64,000 nucleotides of DNA from CAWAWP01 sp963841205 (GTDB lineage Bacteria > Chloroflexota > Ktedonobacteria > Ktedonobacterales > JADMIN01). Positions 17,196-26,572 of the stretch are shown here, piece by piece. A program made the position numbers and the translations under genes. The stretch lies in the NCBI GenBank assembly GCA_963841205.1, contig CAWJCH010000014.1, positions 124,001 through 188,000 of the forward strand, in the 5' to 3' direction. The notes beneath the pieces were generated by a model. It saw nothing but the letters and a program-made list of their open reading frames with translations, had not been told where the DNA came from and did not search any database. Numbering within the stretch: position 1 is the first letter of the stretch; each line of letters starts with the position of its first letter.

Positions 17196-19250
17196 TCAGG
17201 ACTGGTTGTCGCCGAAAAGCGTGCCGTCCATGTCGTCGAGGTTGATCAGGTCGGTGGCGCGGAGCGAGCCCGGCGCGATCTCGCCTTCTTCGGCTGGCGG
17301 CTCGTCGGCGGCCGCGGGCGAGGCCGACGTTGGCTCGTCCTGGTTGAGTTGCTGCGCGAGGTTGGCGAGCGATCGATCGCCGGACTGATCGTTGGGGAGC
17401 AGCAGGCTGGAGAACTGTGGCGTGCGCTCCGGGGCGTGCGGCTGGGATGCAGCGGCTGGCCTGCCGGATGCGCCCTGGGCGGGAGGCTCGTTTCCCAGCG
17501 GCCCCGAGAAGGTGCTCGGACCCGTTGGCGTCGGGCTGATCAGTGGTAGTGACTGCCCGGCGAGTTGCTGCAGCTGACCGGCGTTGCTGGCGATGGCTTC
17601 GAGGGCGCTGCGCAGCCATGCGATATTCGCGTCGACGGTGCGCAGGTTGCGCGACTGCAGGCCGAGGTCGCGGGCGAACTGCCGCAGGAGGCGGTCGAGC
17701 TGCTCGAGCTCGGCGTCCAATTGCCCGATCTGATGCCAGGTGTCCACCAACTCGGTCGGCAGCTCGCCGTTCGCGCCGAGGACCGGCTTCATTGCCTCGT
17801 CGGGGCGCACTTCGAGGATCGGCAGCGGCACGGTCATCGGGGCGATGTCGGCATGGTCATCGCCTTCACCGCCGACGACGGGGTAGATGCCGGTGCTGCC
17901 CGACGCGTTCACGCCGAGATCGTGTCCCAACCCCAGCAGCGCGCCGGCATCGCTGTCGGACTTGCCGCCCTGCGGCGAGCGGGTGATCTCGTCCGGCAGC
18001 AGGCGGTTGAGCAGTTGGCGCATGGTGAGCACGATCGCGACGTAGCGTTGGGCGAGCTGCAACGCACGCTCGGCGTCCGAGATGAGTTTGCCGCCGATGC
18101 GCTGCGCCTCCTGCACGCCGTCGGTGGCGCCGGCGAGGGGATTAGCGCTGTGTGCGGCGACGTCGGAAACCTCACCGCCGATGCGCTGGATTCGTCCCAG
18201 GCGCTGCGTGAGCGCCGCCTGCATCTGGCCCAGCAGCACAGAGACGCTGTCGAGCGACGTATCGGTGATGATCGGCAGGCTCGACGGCGTGCCGGAGCCG
18301 AAGTCGGTCATGCGGGAGATGGCGTCGATTAGCGGCAACGTGGCGCCGTCGATGCGCCACTGGCGCTGCTCGGCCTGCATGGCGGCCTCGAAACGCGTGA
18401 ACAGCAGGTTGAGGCTCTCGGCGAGATGGAAGAGCGGGCCGTCGTCGAGCTCGGCGCGGCTGCCGTAGTCGCTCGCCATGGCGCGGGTGATCGCCAGTTG
18501 GAGGGTCGAGACGTTGTCGCTGAGCCGGCGATCGTCCTGCTCCATCTTGGAGTTGAGGGCGTCGAGGCGGGCCTGCGCGAACTCCGTCTCGTGGACGCGC
18601 TGCGACTCCAGCGCGCTTTCGTAAATGAACTGGGCGAGGAGCCAGGACACCAGGGCGGTGACGAGCTGCAGGCCAAGCGTGTAGACGACGACGAGATACG
18701 CATCGTGGCTGTTCATCGAGCGGTCATTCGCCAGGCCGTAGAGCAGGGCGAACGCGGTGGAGGCGGTGGCGACGAAGGCGGTGATGAGCGTCACTTCGGG
18801 GACGAAGAGCAGGCCCGCGATCAGGATCACGACGGGGAGCAGCAGCGCGGCGTGGGCCGACTGGAGCGCGTTGCCGGTGGCCGCAAGGGCGATGGAGTGG
18901 CCCGCCAGGACGAGTCCGCCGCCCACGACGAGGATGTAGGCCCCGGCGGCGGTGCGCTTGAAGATTGTGTTCGTGATCAGCGCGGCGAGATAGATGACGA
19001 GGGCGACGATGATCAGCGAGAGCGAGAGCGTGGCGTACGCCGTGCCGATGTAGCCGGGGACCGTGGCAATGGTCAGCAAGGCCAGCGCGACGATGAGGAC
19101 GTTGACGAGCCGGCTGCGCTGCTGATCGCGCTCGGCGACCGTCACCAACTGCCTGCGGATGAAGTCCGTCAGCGGCACCTTGGGCTGCTGTGGCTGCTGG
19201 AGGCGCACCGTCTGTGTGGCTGGACGCACGGTAACTGGCGGTCTGCTCAT
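17196..19250 (-). CDS. Large membrane protein with coiled-coil cytoplasmic region, unknown function
   Basis: 684 residues. After a basic Pro/Gln-rich N-terminus (about 30 residues) come six or seven hydrophobic helices (about 45-220), then a long Gln/Leu/Ala-rich helical region (230-600) with many heptad-like stretches. The C-terminus is acidic and Pro/Ala-rich (610-684). The first part looks like the sensory membrane module of histidine kinases, but no kinase, GGDEF or methyl-accepting signalling domain follows. I do not recognise the family. The gene stands alone and is divergent from glycerol kinase, with the intergenic region 19251-19605 between them. Confidence 0.7.
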   Translation of the reverse strand: MSRPPVTVRPATQTVRLQQPQQPKVPLTDFIRRQLVTVAERDQQRSRLVNVLIVALALLTIATVPGYIGTAYATLSLSLIIVALVIYLAALITNTIFKRTAAGAYILVVGGGLVLAGHSIALAATGNALQSAHAALLLPVVILIAGLLFVPEVTLITAFVATASTAFALLYGLANDRSMNSHDAYLVVVYTLGLQLVTALVSWLLAQFIYESALESQRVHETEFAQARLDALNSKMEQDDRRLSDNVSTLQLAITRAMASDYGSRAELDDGPLFHLAESLNLLFTRFEAAMQAEQRQWRIDGATLPLIDAISRMTDFGSGTPSSLPIITDTSLDSVSVLLGQMQAALTQRLGRIQRIGGEVSDVAAHSANPLAGATDGVQEAQRIGGKLISDAERALQLAQRYVAIVLTMRQLLNRLLPDEITRSPQGGKSDSDAGALLGLGHDLGVNASGSTGIYPVVGGEGDDHADIAPMTVPLPILEVRPDEAMKPVLGANGELPTELVDTWHQIGQLDAELEQLDRLLRQFARDLGLQSRNLRTVDANIAWLRSALEAIASNAGQLQQLAGQSLPLISPTPTGPSTFSGPLGNEPPAQGASGRPAAASQPHAPERTPQFSSLLLPNDQSGDRSLANLAQQLNQDEPTSASPAAADEPPAEEGEIAPGSLRATDLINLDDMDGTLFGDNQS

Positions 19251-19605
19251 GGGTGGTCTGCGCGCATGCCAGCCTCGATCTGTCTCGTCGCCAAGGCAGG
19301 TTATGGCCCGCGCGCCTCCTTTCGCTGTGCCTGGAGGATATATGACGTTTTCGTTTGCGGTGGGGAACTGAATGTGGCCGCCGTGGGTGCCGGGTGACGC
19401 GACGCCGGAACCAGCCGACCACCGCGAAATGGTGGAGCTATTGTAGGCGACGCGCGGTGCAGTCGCAAGGGCATCGACGCCGACTGGCCAGCGATTCCGC
19501 GGGCCGCGCGGAGAAATCCGCAGCGGGCGCCTGGTACTTGTGGCATAGTACCTCCGAGCGGCTTGATCACACGGCGGACGAGTTACGGAGAAGGGAGCGC
19601 GGCGA

Positions 19606-21108
19606 ATGGCGGGCTATGTGTTGGCGCTTGACCAGGGGACGACCAGCTCGCGGGCGATCCTTTTCGACGCGACGGGGAAGCCGCTGCACACCGCGCAGCG
19701 CGAGTTCCCGCAACTCTTTCCCGCCGCCGGACTCGTCGAGCATGATCCCGAAGCGATCTGGTCGTCGCAGATCGAGGTGGCGCGCGAGGTCATCCAGCGG
19801 GCGCAGGTTGATCCCGCGGAGATCGCGGCGCTGGGCGTCACGAATCAGCGCGAGACGACGATTGTGTGGGAGCGCGACACCGGGCGGCCGATCCACAACG
19901 CGATCGTCTGGCAGAGCCGGCTGACGGCGCCGATCTGCGAGGAGCTGATCGCGCGGGGGCTCAGCGACGCAGTGCGCGCGAAGACGGGTCTCGTGATCGA
20001 CGCGTATTTCTCGGGCACGAAGGTGAAGTGGCTGCTCGACAACGTCGCGGGGGCGCGTCAGCGTGCGGAGCGGGGCGAGTTGCTCTTCGGCACGGTCGAA
20101 ACGTTCCTGATCTGGCGGCTCTCCGGCGGGCGGGCGCACGTCACCGATTATACGAACGCGTCACGGACGCTGATGTTCAACATCCACACGCTCGATTGGG
20201 ACGATGACCTGCTGCACGAGCTTGGCGTGCCGCGAGCGATGCTGCCACGCGTGGCGCCGTCGAGCGGGGTGCTGGCCACGTGCGATCCGCGCTGGCTCGG
20301 TGCGGCGATCCCAATCGCTGGTGCCGCGGGCGATCAGCAGGCGGCGACCTTCGGGCAGGCATGCTTTGCGCCCGGCACGGTGAAGAACACGTACGGGACG
20401 GGCTGCTTCATGCTGCTGAACACGGGCACGGAGGCACGAGCCTCGGCGAACGGGCTGCTGACGACGATCGCCTGGGCGCTGGGCGATCCGGCGCGGCCGG
20501 AGGTGACGTACGCGCTGGAGGGCAGCGTGTTCGTGGCGGGTGCGGCGGTGCAGTGGCTGCGCGACGGCCTGGGCATCATCCGGCAGAGCGAGGACGTGGA
20601 GGCGCTGGCGGCCTCGGTGCCGGATACGGGCGGCGTCTACGTGGTGCCGGCGTTCGTCGGGCTGGGCGCGCCGTATTGGGATTCAAAGGCGCGCGGGGCG
20701 ATCCTGGGGCTGACGCGCGGCAGTACGGGGGCGCACGTGGCGAAGGCGGTCGTCGAGTCGATGGCGTACCAGACGCGCGACGTGCTGGAGGCGATGCTGG
20801 CGGACTCGGGGCTGCGCCTGCAAGGGATGCGCGTGGACGGCGGCGCGGCGGTGAACAACGAGCTGATGCAGTTCCAGGCGGACCAGCTTGGAGTGCCGGT
20901 GCAGCGACCGCGCGTGCTAGAGACGACGGCGCTCGGCGCGGCGTACCTGGCGGGGCTGGCGGTCGGCTTCTGGCACGATCGGCAGGAGCTGGCCGGGCAC
21001 TGGGCGCTGGATCGCGAGTTTACGCCGCGGGTGGACGCCGAGGAGCGTGAGCGGCTGTACGCGGGGTGGCGCAAAGCGGTGAGCCGCGCGCGGGAGTGGG
21101 AGGAGTAG
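19606..21108 (+). CDS. glpK: Glycerol kinase
   Basis: 500 residues, the standard length. It begins MAGYVLALDQGTTSSRAILF with the DQGTTSSR phosphate-binding motif, and has TNQRETTIVWER, NAIVWQSR, GAAGDQQAA, NTYGTGCFMLLNTG and VDGGAAVNNELMQFQAD, all diagnostic for GlpK of the FGGY kinase family. It phosphorylates glycerol to sn-glycerol-3-phosphate using ATP in the cytoplasm. The start has AAGGGAGCG upstream. No glpF or glpD gene is adjacent, so it seems to be expressed alone. Confidence 0.95.
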   Translation: MAGYVLALDQGTTSSRAILFDATGKPLHTAQREFPQLFPAAGLVEHDPEAIWSSQIEVAREVIQRAQVDPAEIAALGVTNQRETTIVWERDTGRPIHNAIVWQSRLTAPICEELIARGLSDAVRAKTGLVIDAYFSGTKVKWLLDNVAGARQRAERGELLFGTVETFLIWRLSGGRAHVTDYTNASRTLMFNIHTLDWDDDLLHELGVPRAMLPRVAPSSGVLATCDPRWLGAAIPIAGAAGDQQAATFGQACFAPGTVKNTYGTGCFMLLNTGTEARASANGLLTTIAWALGDPARPEVTYALEGSVFVAGAAVQWLRDGLGIIRQSEDVEALAASVPDTGGVYVVPAFVGLGAPYWDSKARGAILGLTRGSTGAHVAKAVVESMAYQTRDVLEAMLADSGLRLQGMRVDGGAAVNNELMQFQADQLGVPVQRPRVLETTALGAAYLAGLAVGFWHDRQELAGHWALDREFTPRVDAEERERLYAGWRKAVSRAREWEE

Positions 21109-21536
21109 GCGGGGACGGGGGAGCGCGGCGGCGGCGGGGTTCCTCACCCCCTGCCAAGCCCCTGCCTCTCCTCCGCGGAGGCGAGGGGCGCGCGCGGATG
21201 CCGGCGTACAGGGAAGGGGATCGCGGCTCTGCAGTGCCGGCGTACGAACGCGCGGACTGAGGTGGGCCATGCGTGCGGCGAGGCTCGCGCTGGACCTCGT
21301 ACTAGGTGCGTGTCGCTCTGGGGTGTCGGCGCACAGGCTCGCTTCTCGGACTGGAAGCAGTTCAAACTCCAAGAACCAAGGTGTTATCGGTGTCGGGTGG
21401 GCGCTACGTGCGTGCGCGGGGGGAGACGAGCGTGAAAACCGGTGGCGCCCTACAGGCTGTTGGGCGCTACGGTCTCCGGCGAGGGCGGATCGGTTGCCAT
21501 GAGGGATGAACGTCCGGTTCGTTGGCCGTTGAGTGA
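21109..21536. other. 428-base gap between glpK and a membrane protein gene, with palindromic repeat copy 2
   Basis: A short copy of the dispersed repeat lies at 21144-21192 (CCTCACCCCCTGCCAAGCCC, then a CTCCTCCGCGGAGGCGAGG palindrome). The remainder shows short open stretches without ribosome-binding sites or recognisable protein sequence. I see no gene in it. Confidence 0.5.
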
Positions 21537-22307
21537 TTAGGCTTTGGCGGCGGGGGCGGGACGGCGCTCGCGGAGGACGAGGTTGGTGAAGGGGACGCGG
21601 AAGACGGTGAAGGCGTCCAGGCTGATCAGGAGGCCGGCGAAGAGGCAGACGGCGCCGACGAACTCGCCGAGCGCGGCGCCGCCGCTGTAGTCGAGTCGCT
21701 GGAGGCCGGTGAGGACGCTGGGGAAGACGGCGCCGAGGGCAAGGAGCAGCATCGAGGCCAGGCGGTAGCCGGGGGCGTGACGGCGCCAGAACTGGTACGC
21801 GCTCCAGGCGGCGCCGCCGAAGAGGAAGAGCGCGCCGGGGATGTTCATCAGGATGGCGACGACGGTGAGGTCGCCCGGCAGGACGCTGAACTTGCCGACG
21901 TTGGTGACGTCAGCGGTAGAGCTGGCGAGGATGCGGGCGGCGGTGGCGGCCGGCACGGCGTAGGTGAGGATGCGTATGGCGGCGTAGACGGCGAGCAGGG
22001 TGGCGAGGGCGGTGATCACGGCGGCGACGCGACGGGGGCCGAGGAGCCAGAAGGAGCCGAGGCCGAGGAAGGCGGCGGTGAGGATGCCGCCGAAATAGTA
22101 CCAGAGTTTGTACTCGGTCACGGTCCACTGCTGCGCGGCGCCAGTGAAGGCCGCGGCCGCGGCGACGCCGTAGAAGACGAGGCCGAGGGTCCAGAGCAGC
22201 TTGTACGGGCGCGGGCGATGGACCTGCTGATCGGCGAGGAAGATGGCGGCGGCGAAGGCGGCGAGCGCGGCCAGCAGCTCGAAGAGGGCGATCGAGGACA
22301 TGGACAT
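21537..22307 (-). CDS. Seven-helix membrane protein of unknown function
   Basis: 256 residues, start ATG at 22307 (MSMSSIALFE) with AAGGAGAGAGATG upstream. About seven hydrophobic helices are visible, for example IALFELLAALAAFAAAIFLA, LLWTLGLVFYGVAAAAAF and ALGAVFPSVLTGL, with a basic C-terminus (LRERRPAPAAKA). I recognise no motif. The gene follows hemD at only 8 bases on the same strand, so it is probably the last gene of a hemC-hemD operon. A role in membrane tetrapyrrole handling is possible but unproven. Confidence 0.7.
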   Translation of the reverse strand: MSMSSIALFELLAALAAFAAAIFLADQQVHRPRPYKLLWTLGLVFYGVAAAAAFTGAAQQWTVTEYKLWYYFGGILTAAFLGLGSFWLLGPRRVAAVITALATLLAVYAAIRILTYAVPAATAARILASSTADVTNVGKFSVLPGDLTVVAILMNIPGALFLFGGAAWSAYQFWRRHAPGYRLASMLLLALGAVFPSVLTGLQRLDYSGGAALGEFVGAVCLFAGLLISLDAFTVFRVPFTNLVLRERRPAPAAKA

Positions 22308-22315
22308 CTCTCTCC

Positions 22316-23137
22316 TTAGTGGGGCGATGGTTGCGCCGAATAATGCGCGACCAAGGCGCGGACGAGGCCAGGGATGGTGTAGCTCTCCGCGACGACGGCG
22401 GGAGTCAGGCCGTGCTCGCGTAGCGTGTTCGCGGTGATGGGGCCGATTGCGGCGAGGGTGATGCCACGCAGCGCGGATGCCGGATCGCGGTCGAGGGTGG
22501 CGAGCCCGGCGAGCAGGCCGAGGACGGTGGAGGAGGCGGTGAAGGTGATCACATCGGGACGATCCGTCTCGATGAGTGCGCTTAGGCGGGCGCTCTCGGG
22601 CGGCTGGACGACGGTGCGATAGGCCGCAAGCTCGGTGACGTCGGCCCCGGTGCGACGCAGATCGTCGGCGAGCGCCTTGCGGGCGATGTCTGCCCGCAGG
22701 AGTAGGATGCGCTGATCGGCGACGGTCCCTAACCGGGCGGCGATGGCCTCGGCGACGTATTCGTCTGGCATGAGGTCGGGCGCCACGCCGTGCGCCCGGA
22801 GCGCGGCGGCGGTCGCGGGGCCGATGACGGCGAAGCGGGCGGCTCCGCGGGCGCTCCAGTCCAAGCCAGCGGCGGCGAGGCGGTCGGCGAGGGCGGCGAC
22901 GCCGTTGATGCTGGTGAGGACGACCCAGTTGTAGGCCGCCAGCGAATATACGGCCTCGTCCAGCGTGGCGGGGTCGTCGAGCGGGGCGATGGCGATAGTG
23001 GCGAGCGGCGTCACGCGGGCGCCGAGGGCCTCAAGCGCTTCGGCGAGGTCGCGCGCCTGCTCGGGTGGCCGGGTGATGGCGACGTGGAGTCCGGCGAGCG
23101 GCTGACGCTCGGTTGGCGCGTTCGGTGCGATGGCCAT
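22316..23137 (-). CDS. hemD: Uroporphyrinogen-III synthase
   Basis: 273 residues from the ATG at 23137, which has CCAGGAGAACAGCA upstream; upstream in-frame sequence overlaps a palindromic repeat and is not coding. It carries the typical two-lobed HemD pattern: LHVAITRPPEQARDLAEALE, LTSINGVAALADRL, RFAVIGPATAAALRAHG, then VITFTASSTVLGLLAGL and LAAIGPITANTLREHGL. The enzyme closes the linear tetrapyrrole hydroxymethylbilane with ring-D inversion. It lies downstream of hemC and is separated from it by a copy of the dispersed repeat. Confidence 0.9.
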   Translation of the reverse strand: MAIAPNAPTERQPLAGLHVAITRPPEQARDLAEALEALGARVTPLATIAIAPLDDPATLDEAVYSLAAYNWVVLTSINGVAALADRLAAAGLDWSARGAARFAVIGPATAAALRAHGVAPDLMPDEYVAEAIAARLGTVADQRILLLRADIARKALADDLRRTGADVTELAAYRTVVQPPESARLSALIETDRPDVITFTASSTVLGLLAGLATLDRDPASALRGITLAAIGPITANTLREHGLTPAVVAESYTIPGLVRALVAHYSAQPSPH

Positions 23138-23166
23138 TGCTGTTCTCCTGGGTGGATCGCTGGGGG

Positions 23167-23235
23167 CCTCACCCTCGACCAGGCACCCGCTCGCGGGGGA
23201 ATCCACCCCTCTCGCGGGGGAGGGGGGACGAACAC
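23167..23235. repeat. Dispersed GC-rich palindromic repeat, copy 3, between hemC and hemD
   Basis: CCTCACCCTCGACCAGGCAC, then CGCTCGCGGGGGAATCCACC and CTCTCGCGGGGGAGGGG. It can form two consecutive G/C hairpins in the hemC-hemD transcript, and might modulate the relative expression of the two genes. Confidence 0.55.
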
Positions 23236-23255
23236 CGCGCGACGAGACCCCTGGA

Positions 23256-24327
23256 TCAGCCACCTGGGTGCGAGAGGATGGCGCGCAGGATAACGTCGGC
23301 GCCCTGGCGGAGGAGGTCGCGGGCGACGGCCCGGCCGAGCGCCGCTGGGCGCCGGATCGAATCCCTCGCGCTCGACGCGAATGAGGCGCGCGCCGTCGAG
23401 GGTGGCGACGATGGCGACGAGGTGCAGCGTCGCGCCGTCGGCTCCGACGGTCGCGTGGGCGCCGAGCGGCACCTGGCAGCCGCCGCCGAGCGTGGCGAGC
23501 ACGGCACGCTCGGCCTCGACGGCGCGGCGGGTAGGCGCGTGATCGATGGGACGGAAACGACGGCGTGCCTCGGCGTCGTCCGCGCGAATCTCGACGGCGA
23601 GCGCTCCCTGCCCGACGGCGGGAACCATCGTTGAGATAGGCAGTATCTGCGTGACGTGCTCTTCGAGGCCGAGGCGGCGCACCCCGGCGAGGGCCAGGAT
23701 GGTGGCGTCGGGTCCGTCTGCGGCGAGGGCCTTGCGTAGGCGGGTGTCGACGTTGCCACGGATGGAGACGATTTCCAAGTCGGGCCGCAGGTACTTGAGC
23801 TGCGCCTGGCGACGCAGGCTGCCGGTGGCGACGACCGCGCCGTGCGGCAACTCTTCGAGGGTGCGGCTGGTGCGCGAGATGAGGGCATCGCGGGCGTCTT
23901 CGCGCAGGGGCACGGCGGCGATGACGAGGCGCGGATCGAGCGTGCCGGGCATGTCTTTGAGGCTGTGGACGGCGGCGTCGATAGCCGCGCTAGCCTCGGC
24001 CTCGACCAGCGCGCGGTCGTTCATCGGGTGGATGGCGGCGTCAACCTCGCCGGCGAGGAGGCCGCGCTCAAGCTCGGCGACGAACATCGATTTGTCGCCG
24101 AGCTGCGTCAGGGGCGTCTGCAGGGCCTGGGTGCGGTCGCCCCGGGTGGTGATCGTGCGGAGGTCGAAGTGCCCGCCGGGCCAGCGACGCCGCAGCAATT
24201 CGAGTACGTGCTCCGTCTGCCAGAGGGCCAGCGCGGAGCCGCGCGTGCCGAGCAGCAGCCCACGCGATTGCGGCGCGTCGCGGAGGTGCGCGGAGTCGTC
24301 GGAGGTCAGCGTGGAAGAGGATGACAT
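23256..24327 (-). CDS. hemC: Porphobilinogen deaminase, with an apparent frameshift near its 3' end
   Basis: About 356 residues. It has GLLLGTRGSALALWQT, TTRGDRTQ, DAAVHSLKDMP, GSLRRQAQLKYLRPDLEI, IRGNVDTRLRK, GQGALAVE and LGGGCQVPLG with the Cys that carries the dipyrromethane cofactor. The enzyme polymerises four porphobilinogens into hydroxymethylbilane. Near 23345 one extra base shifts the frame: the expected ending ALGRAVARDLLRQGADVILR is in the next frame and stops at 23256. A 21-codon insertion after residue 100 is flanked by two near-identical 15-base direct repeats (GACGCCGCC(A/G)TCCAC), just before the conserved SLKD. The start at 24327 was chosen because earlier in-frame sequence is not HemC-like. 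Confidence 0.8.
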
Positions 24328-24899
24328 GTCGGCTACCTGTGCATGGTGATGTGGCGACGCCGATGCGGAAGGCGCGATATAGATGGTCCGATGCGAACCG
24401 TTCAGGTGCGAATTGTAGCAGGGGTGAGGCCGCGTGACCATGCCGCGGGAGGAAGTCCATTGCTGCCCGGATCCGGCGTCCGCGGGGACGGCGCGATCAT
24501 TTCCGTTTCCTTCCGCTTTTTCGTCGAGATCGACTCGTTTTCGTGGATTCAAGGGGAGTGGGGCGCACATCGGCGGAAAAGCGGAAGTGCCGCCGCAGGG
24601 ACGGATCGCGCGGGATTTGGGACGATAGCCGCGGAGCGGGGAGTTGTGAGACGTTGTGTTGGCGGCGGGATGTGCATCGTGGGCATCCTTGGTGATGGGC
24701 GATTCGCGGAGTGGGGGCGCAAGGTGAAGGAGTGGTGGGCGAGGGGGAGAGGGAGGGCGTCGAGGGAGTGCGGTTGCATCAACCTGAACACATGTTCTAT
24801 GGTCAGTAGAACACTGCGAGCACGGTGATGCAAGGTCCCCAACCCCCTACCAAGCCCCCAGGGGGAGACCCGCCTTCCCGCCAGAGGGGGAAGGCGCCG
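24328..24899. other. 572-base gap upstream of hemC, with repeat copy 4
   Basis: The gap holds the hemC promoter region. A 22-base sequence at 24500-24521 (TTTCCGTTTCCTTCCGCTTT core) is repeated exactly, on the other strand, at 54935-54956. A copy of the dispersed palindromic repeat lies at 24831-24895 next to the O-antigen-ligase-like gene. No protein-coding stretch with a credible start is seen. Confidence 0.45.
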
Positions 24900-26438
24900 C
24901 TAGCGAGCGTGATTCGCGGGAGGCGAGGCTGAACCAGAAGGTACACTCGGCGGGCGAGGGTTACGAAGCGGGCGTGGGTGCCGCTTGCTGAGGATGACGA
25001 CGAGCGCGGCGGCCCACCAGAAGTCGAGGGCGAGGTCGGGGGCGAAGTAGGCGCTGTCGACGAGGCCGTGCGCGAGGCCGGCGAGAATCGAGCCGCCAGC
25101 GCCGAGGGCGAACGCCGCACGCCAACCCGACCTGCCGTCGAATTGGCGGAGGCGCAGGAAGCGGCAGGCGAGGTCCCAGAGGATCAGCGCGAAGCCGCCG
25201 AGGGCGAGGAGTCCGCCGCTGAGCCAGAGCTCGATCGGCAGGTTGTGCGGATGCGAGAGATTCGGTTCGTAGAGCGCGGGGGTGGGATGGCCGTTCTCGA
25301 AAGGGATCCAGTACGGGTGATCGGTGTAGCGGCTGCTGTAGTAGTAGAGAAACTGATCGGGGCCGATGCCGAGGATGGGGTGGTCGCGGATCATGCGCCA
25401 CGCGGCGCGCCAGACGAGGGTGCGCACCTCGCCGGTGCCATGGTGGCCGGCGAGGAACTCTTGTGCGAGACGTTCGCGCTGCCAGAGCGCGGTGAGCGCC
25501 AGCGCGGCGAGGAGGGCGAGGGAGGACCAGCGGCGCCCGACGGCGAAGAGCAACACGAGCAGGCAACCGACGGCGGCTCCGAACACCGCGCCGCGCGAAT
25601 CACTGACCCAGAGCCCCGCCGCCATGAGCGCGATGCCGACCGCTGAGAGGAGACGGATTCGGCGGGTGGAGGCGTGTGGGACGACGAGCAGCGCGACGAG
25701 CATCGGCAGCGCCCGTTCGAGGAGCGCGCCGAGGCTGTTGCTGCTGCCGTAATAGATGCCGGTGGCGCGAGGCGCGGTGTAGGGCACGAGCTGATTGCCG
25801 CTCGCAAGCGGAGAGAACGTGACATGCAGCGCCGCGAACTGGAGCAGCGCGAGCGCGGCCATCAGCGCGGCCGAGGCGCAGAAGGCGCCCACCAGCCACG
25901 GGAGATAGCGTGTGCCGCGCAGCATGAGGACGAGCAAGGCGAGGTAGAGCAGCGGCTCTGCGATCTCCCAGCGAAACGCGCGCAGGGCTTCGGGGCGCTG
26001 GCGGGCGATGATGACGCCGATGCCGACCCCGACGATCAAGAGCGATGCACCCGCCAGCAGGAGCGCGCCGACGCGGCCAAGCAGGACGAGGCCCAGGCGG
26101 CGCAGGCGGATCTGCCTGCTGGAGAACGGCGTGCCGCTTGCCCAGTGCAGGATGATGACGGCGGCGCAGACGGCGAGTGCGATCTCGCTGAGCGGGAACA
26201 CGACGGCGCCCGCGACGCGCTTCGGGACGTACCAGAACGGGAAGGTCAGCGGTAGCAGGCTGAGCGCGAGGGGCGGGCGGCGCCACGCGCAGACGGCGAA
26301 GAGGAGTACTCCGGGCAGCGAGACCAGCGGTGACGGCACGAGGTAGTAGAACGCGAGGCCGGCGGTGAGCAAGATGGCGAGCGTGCGGTCTCGCTCCGCA
26401 CGCGGGGTTGGCGGCGCCACCTTGGTACGCTTCGCCAT
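24900..26438 (-). CDS. O-antigen ligase/polymerase-like membrane protein
   Basis: 512 residues with about 12 hydrophobic helices after a basic N-terminus (MAKRTKVAPPTPRAERDR). The large soluble loop between late helices carries the Wzy_C-type signature: WRAAWRMIRDHPILGIGPDQ, then LSHPHNLPIELWLSGGLLAL. The R...HPxxGxGxxxF and H-N residues are the conserved active-site elements of O-antigen ligases and polymerases, which transfer undecaprenyl-linked glycans. The gene is alone, with no sugar-nucleotide genes adjacent. Whether it acts on lipopolysaccharide-like glycans, capsule or protein glycans cannot be told. Confidence 0.8.
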   Translation of the reverse strand: MAKRTKVAPPTPRAERDRTLAILLTAGLAFYYLVPSPLVSLPGVLLFAVCAWRRPPLALSLLPLTFPFWYVPKRVAGAVVFPLSEIALAVCAAVIILHWASGTPFSSRQIRLRRLGLVLLGRVGALLLAGASLLIVGVGIGVIIARQRPEALRAFRWEIAEPLLYLALLVLMLRGTRYLPWLVGAFCASAALMAALALLQFAALHVTFSPLASGNQLVPYTAPRATGIYYGSSNSLGALLERALPMLVALLVVPHASTRRIRLLSAVGIALMAAGLWVSDSRGAVFGAAVGCLLVLLFAVGRRWSSLALLAALALTALWQRERLAQEFLAGHHGTGEVRTLVWRAAWRMIRDHPILGIGPDQFLYYYSSRYTDHPYWIPFENGHPTPALYEPNLSHPHNLPIELWLSGGLLALGGFALILWDLACRFLRLRQFDGRSGWRAAFALGAGGSILAGLAHGLVDSAYFAPDLALDFWWAAALVVILSKRHPRPLRNPRPPSVPSGSASPPANHAR

Positions 26439-26518
26439 GCGACTTCCCCCAGCTGCCGAAGCGCCACGCGCGACGTGTTCGCGACCGAACTATGCCACAC
26501 GTAGGCGTTTGCTTTCAA

Positions 26519-26556
26519 TTGACACTCTGCACAGGCTAAAGCCACAGCAGATTCTC
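26519..26556 (-). repeat. Right-end hairpin of the second tnpB element
   Basis: On the minus strand, downstream of the tnpB stop, the order is GAATCTGCTGTGGC, TTTA, GCCTGTGCAGAGTGTCAATT. The stem CTGC-x-TGTGGC/GCC-TGTGCAG followed by GAGTGTCAA matches IS605-type right ends, which also form the 3' end of the TnpB guide RNA. The guide would be templated just below 26519. Confidence 0.6.
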
Positions 26557-26572
26557 GGTTCACCACCGCGGC

